Of a DNA stretch of 6,756 bases, positions 6,468 to 6,756 are shown piece by piece. The translations under genes were made by a program, and so were the position numbers. The notes beneath the pieces were generated by a model. The model worked only from the letters and a program-made list of their open reading frames with translations, was not told where the DNA came from and ran no database searches. The stretch comes from JBDKJS01 sp039806065. GTDB lineage: Bacteria > Bacteroidota > Bacteroidia > AKYH767-A > 2013-40CM-41-45. Location: contig JBDKJS010000067.1 of NCBI GenBank assembly GCA_039806065.1, forward strand, positions 1 to 6,756, in the 5' to 3' direction. Position 1 is the first letter of the stretch, and each line of letters begins with the position of its first letter.

Positions 6468-6756
6468 TTATAAACTTTTAATTTTTTTAGCAGGATTGCC
6501 AGCATATATTCCTGGTTCTGTAATATCTTTTGTAACTACACTTCCTGCACCAATAACAACGTTGTCGCATATTTTTACTGGTAGTATGGTTGCATTGGTG
6601 CCTATCGACACTTTATTTCCTAGGTGCGTGCTTTTCCACTTTTCTTTTACGCCTCCAGCTGGGCCACCATCAGCAAAAAGATCATTGATAAACATGGCTC
6701 CATGACTAATGAAACAATTGTTGCCTATCGTTACCAATTCACAGATAAAAGCATGC
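6468..6756 (-). CDS. Left-handed beta-helix sugar N-acyltransferase (C-terminal part; 5' end outside window)
   Basis: The frame is open to the right edge, where it reads H-A-F-I-C-E-L-V-T-I-G-N-N; 95 residues are visible. A TTG at 6737 could be mistaken for a start, but the codons above it continue the same hexapeptide pattern (AFICELVTIG), so the gene is truncated by the window. Hexapeptide repeats (I-G-x4 spacing) run at visible residues 4-25 and 45-75, interrupted by a loop with GGPAGG (30-35). They end in the family's C-terminal IGAGSVVTKDI (68-78) and YAGNPAKKI (84-92). Such trimeric enzymes transfer acetyl (or another acyl group) from CoA to an amino sugar. HGAMFIND (18-25) corresponds to the active-site strand with FTND in the WbpD/WlbB and FdtC/QdtC relatives. 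With the aminotransferase 22 bases downstream, acetylation of its amino-sugar nucleotide product is likely. Confidence 0.9.
   Translation of the reverse strand, partial: HAFICELVTIGNNCFISHGAMFINDLFADGGPAGGVKEKWKSTHLGNKVSIGTNATILPVKICDNVVIGAGSVVTKDITEPGIYAGNPAKKIKSL

Noticed and set aside
4788..6705. Plus-strand open frames at 4788-4991, 5996-6178 and 6496-6705
   Set aside because: They are antisense to the glycosyltransferase, aminotransferase and acyltransferase genes, whose catalytic motifs are intact on the minus strand.
6468..6737. A complete 89-residue protein starting at the TTG at 6737
   Set aside because: The open frame and hexapeptide pattern continue upstream to the window edge, and known relatives are much longer, so the TTG is an internal Leu codon.
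1..6756. GCATGC at both window edges as terminal repeats of a mobile element
   Set aside because: The shared sequence is only six bases, the same hexamer occurs five more times inside, and both edges cut through ordinary genes with no transposase or integrase present.

Overview
The window is one unbroken run of six genes, all transcribed on the minus strand (right to left), with no intergenic gap longer than 22 bases. The first gene (right edge) is cut at its 5' end and the last gene (left edge) is cut at its 3' end, so this is the inside of a larger operon. No promoter, terminator, RNA gene, mobile element or CRISPR array is visible.

Organism: the DNA is AT-rich (GC near 40% by eye). Starts lack Shine-Dalgarno sequences and instead sit behind A-rich leaders such as AATAAATAAAAG. 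The proteins resemble those of surface-polysaccharide loci in Bacteroidota. I infer an environmental member of Bacteroidota (Cytophagales, Chitinophagales or Sphingobacteriales type), but the sequence alone does not fix the genus.

Layout in transcription order: (1) 6756-6468, the C-terminal part of a left-handed beta-helix sugar N-acyltransferase; (2) 6445-5342, a DegT/DnrJ/EryC1/StrS PLP sugar aminotransferase; (3) 5320-4130, a GT4-type glycosyltransferase; (4) 4133-2805, a multi-spanning O-antigen polymerase/ligase-family membrane protein (Wzy-like); (5) 2808-1702, a second GT4-type glycosyltransferase; (6) 1698 to beyond the left edge, a bi-domain oxidoreductase that fuses a zinc-ligand-less MDR (alcohol-dehydrogenase-like) domain to a Gfo/Idh/MocA domain. 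Genes 3-4 and 4-5 overlap by the four bases ATGA. The other junctions are 22, 21 and 3 bases.

How they fit together: genes 1 and 2 look like the last two steps of making a nucleotide-activated acetamido sugar (transamination of a keto-sugar, then N-acylation). Genes 3 and 5 would add sugars to a lipid-linked repeat unit, and gene 4 would polymerise or ligate it. Gene 6 is a redox enzyme family often found in such loci, with no settled reaction. The locus is therefore an O-antigen, capsule or exopolysaccharide cluster.

The least ordinary items are the bi-domain oxidoreductase, a perfect 24-base palindrome inside the 3' end of the polymerase gene, and an apparent excess of the hexamer GCATGC. 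I did not find evidence for a wholly new system.
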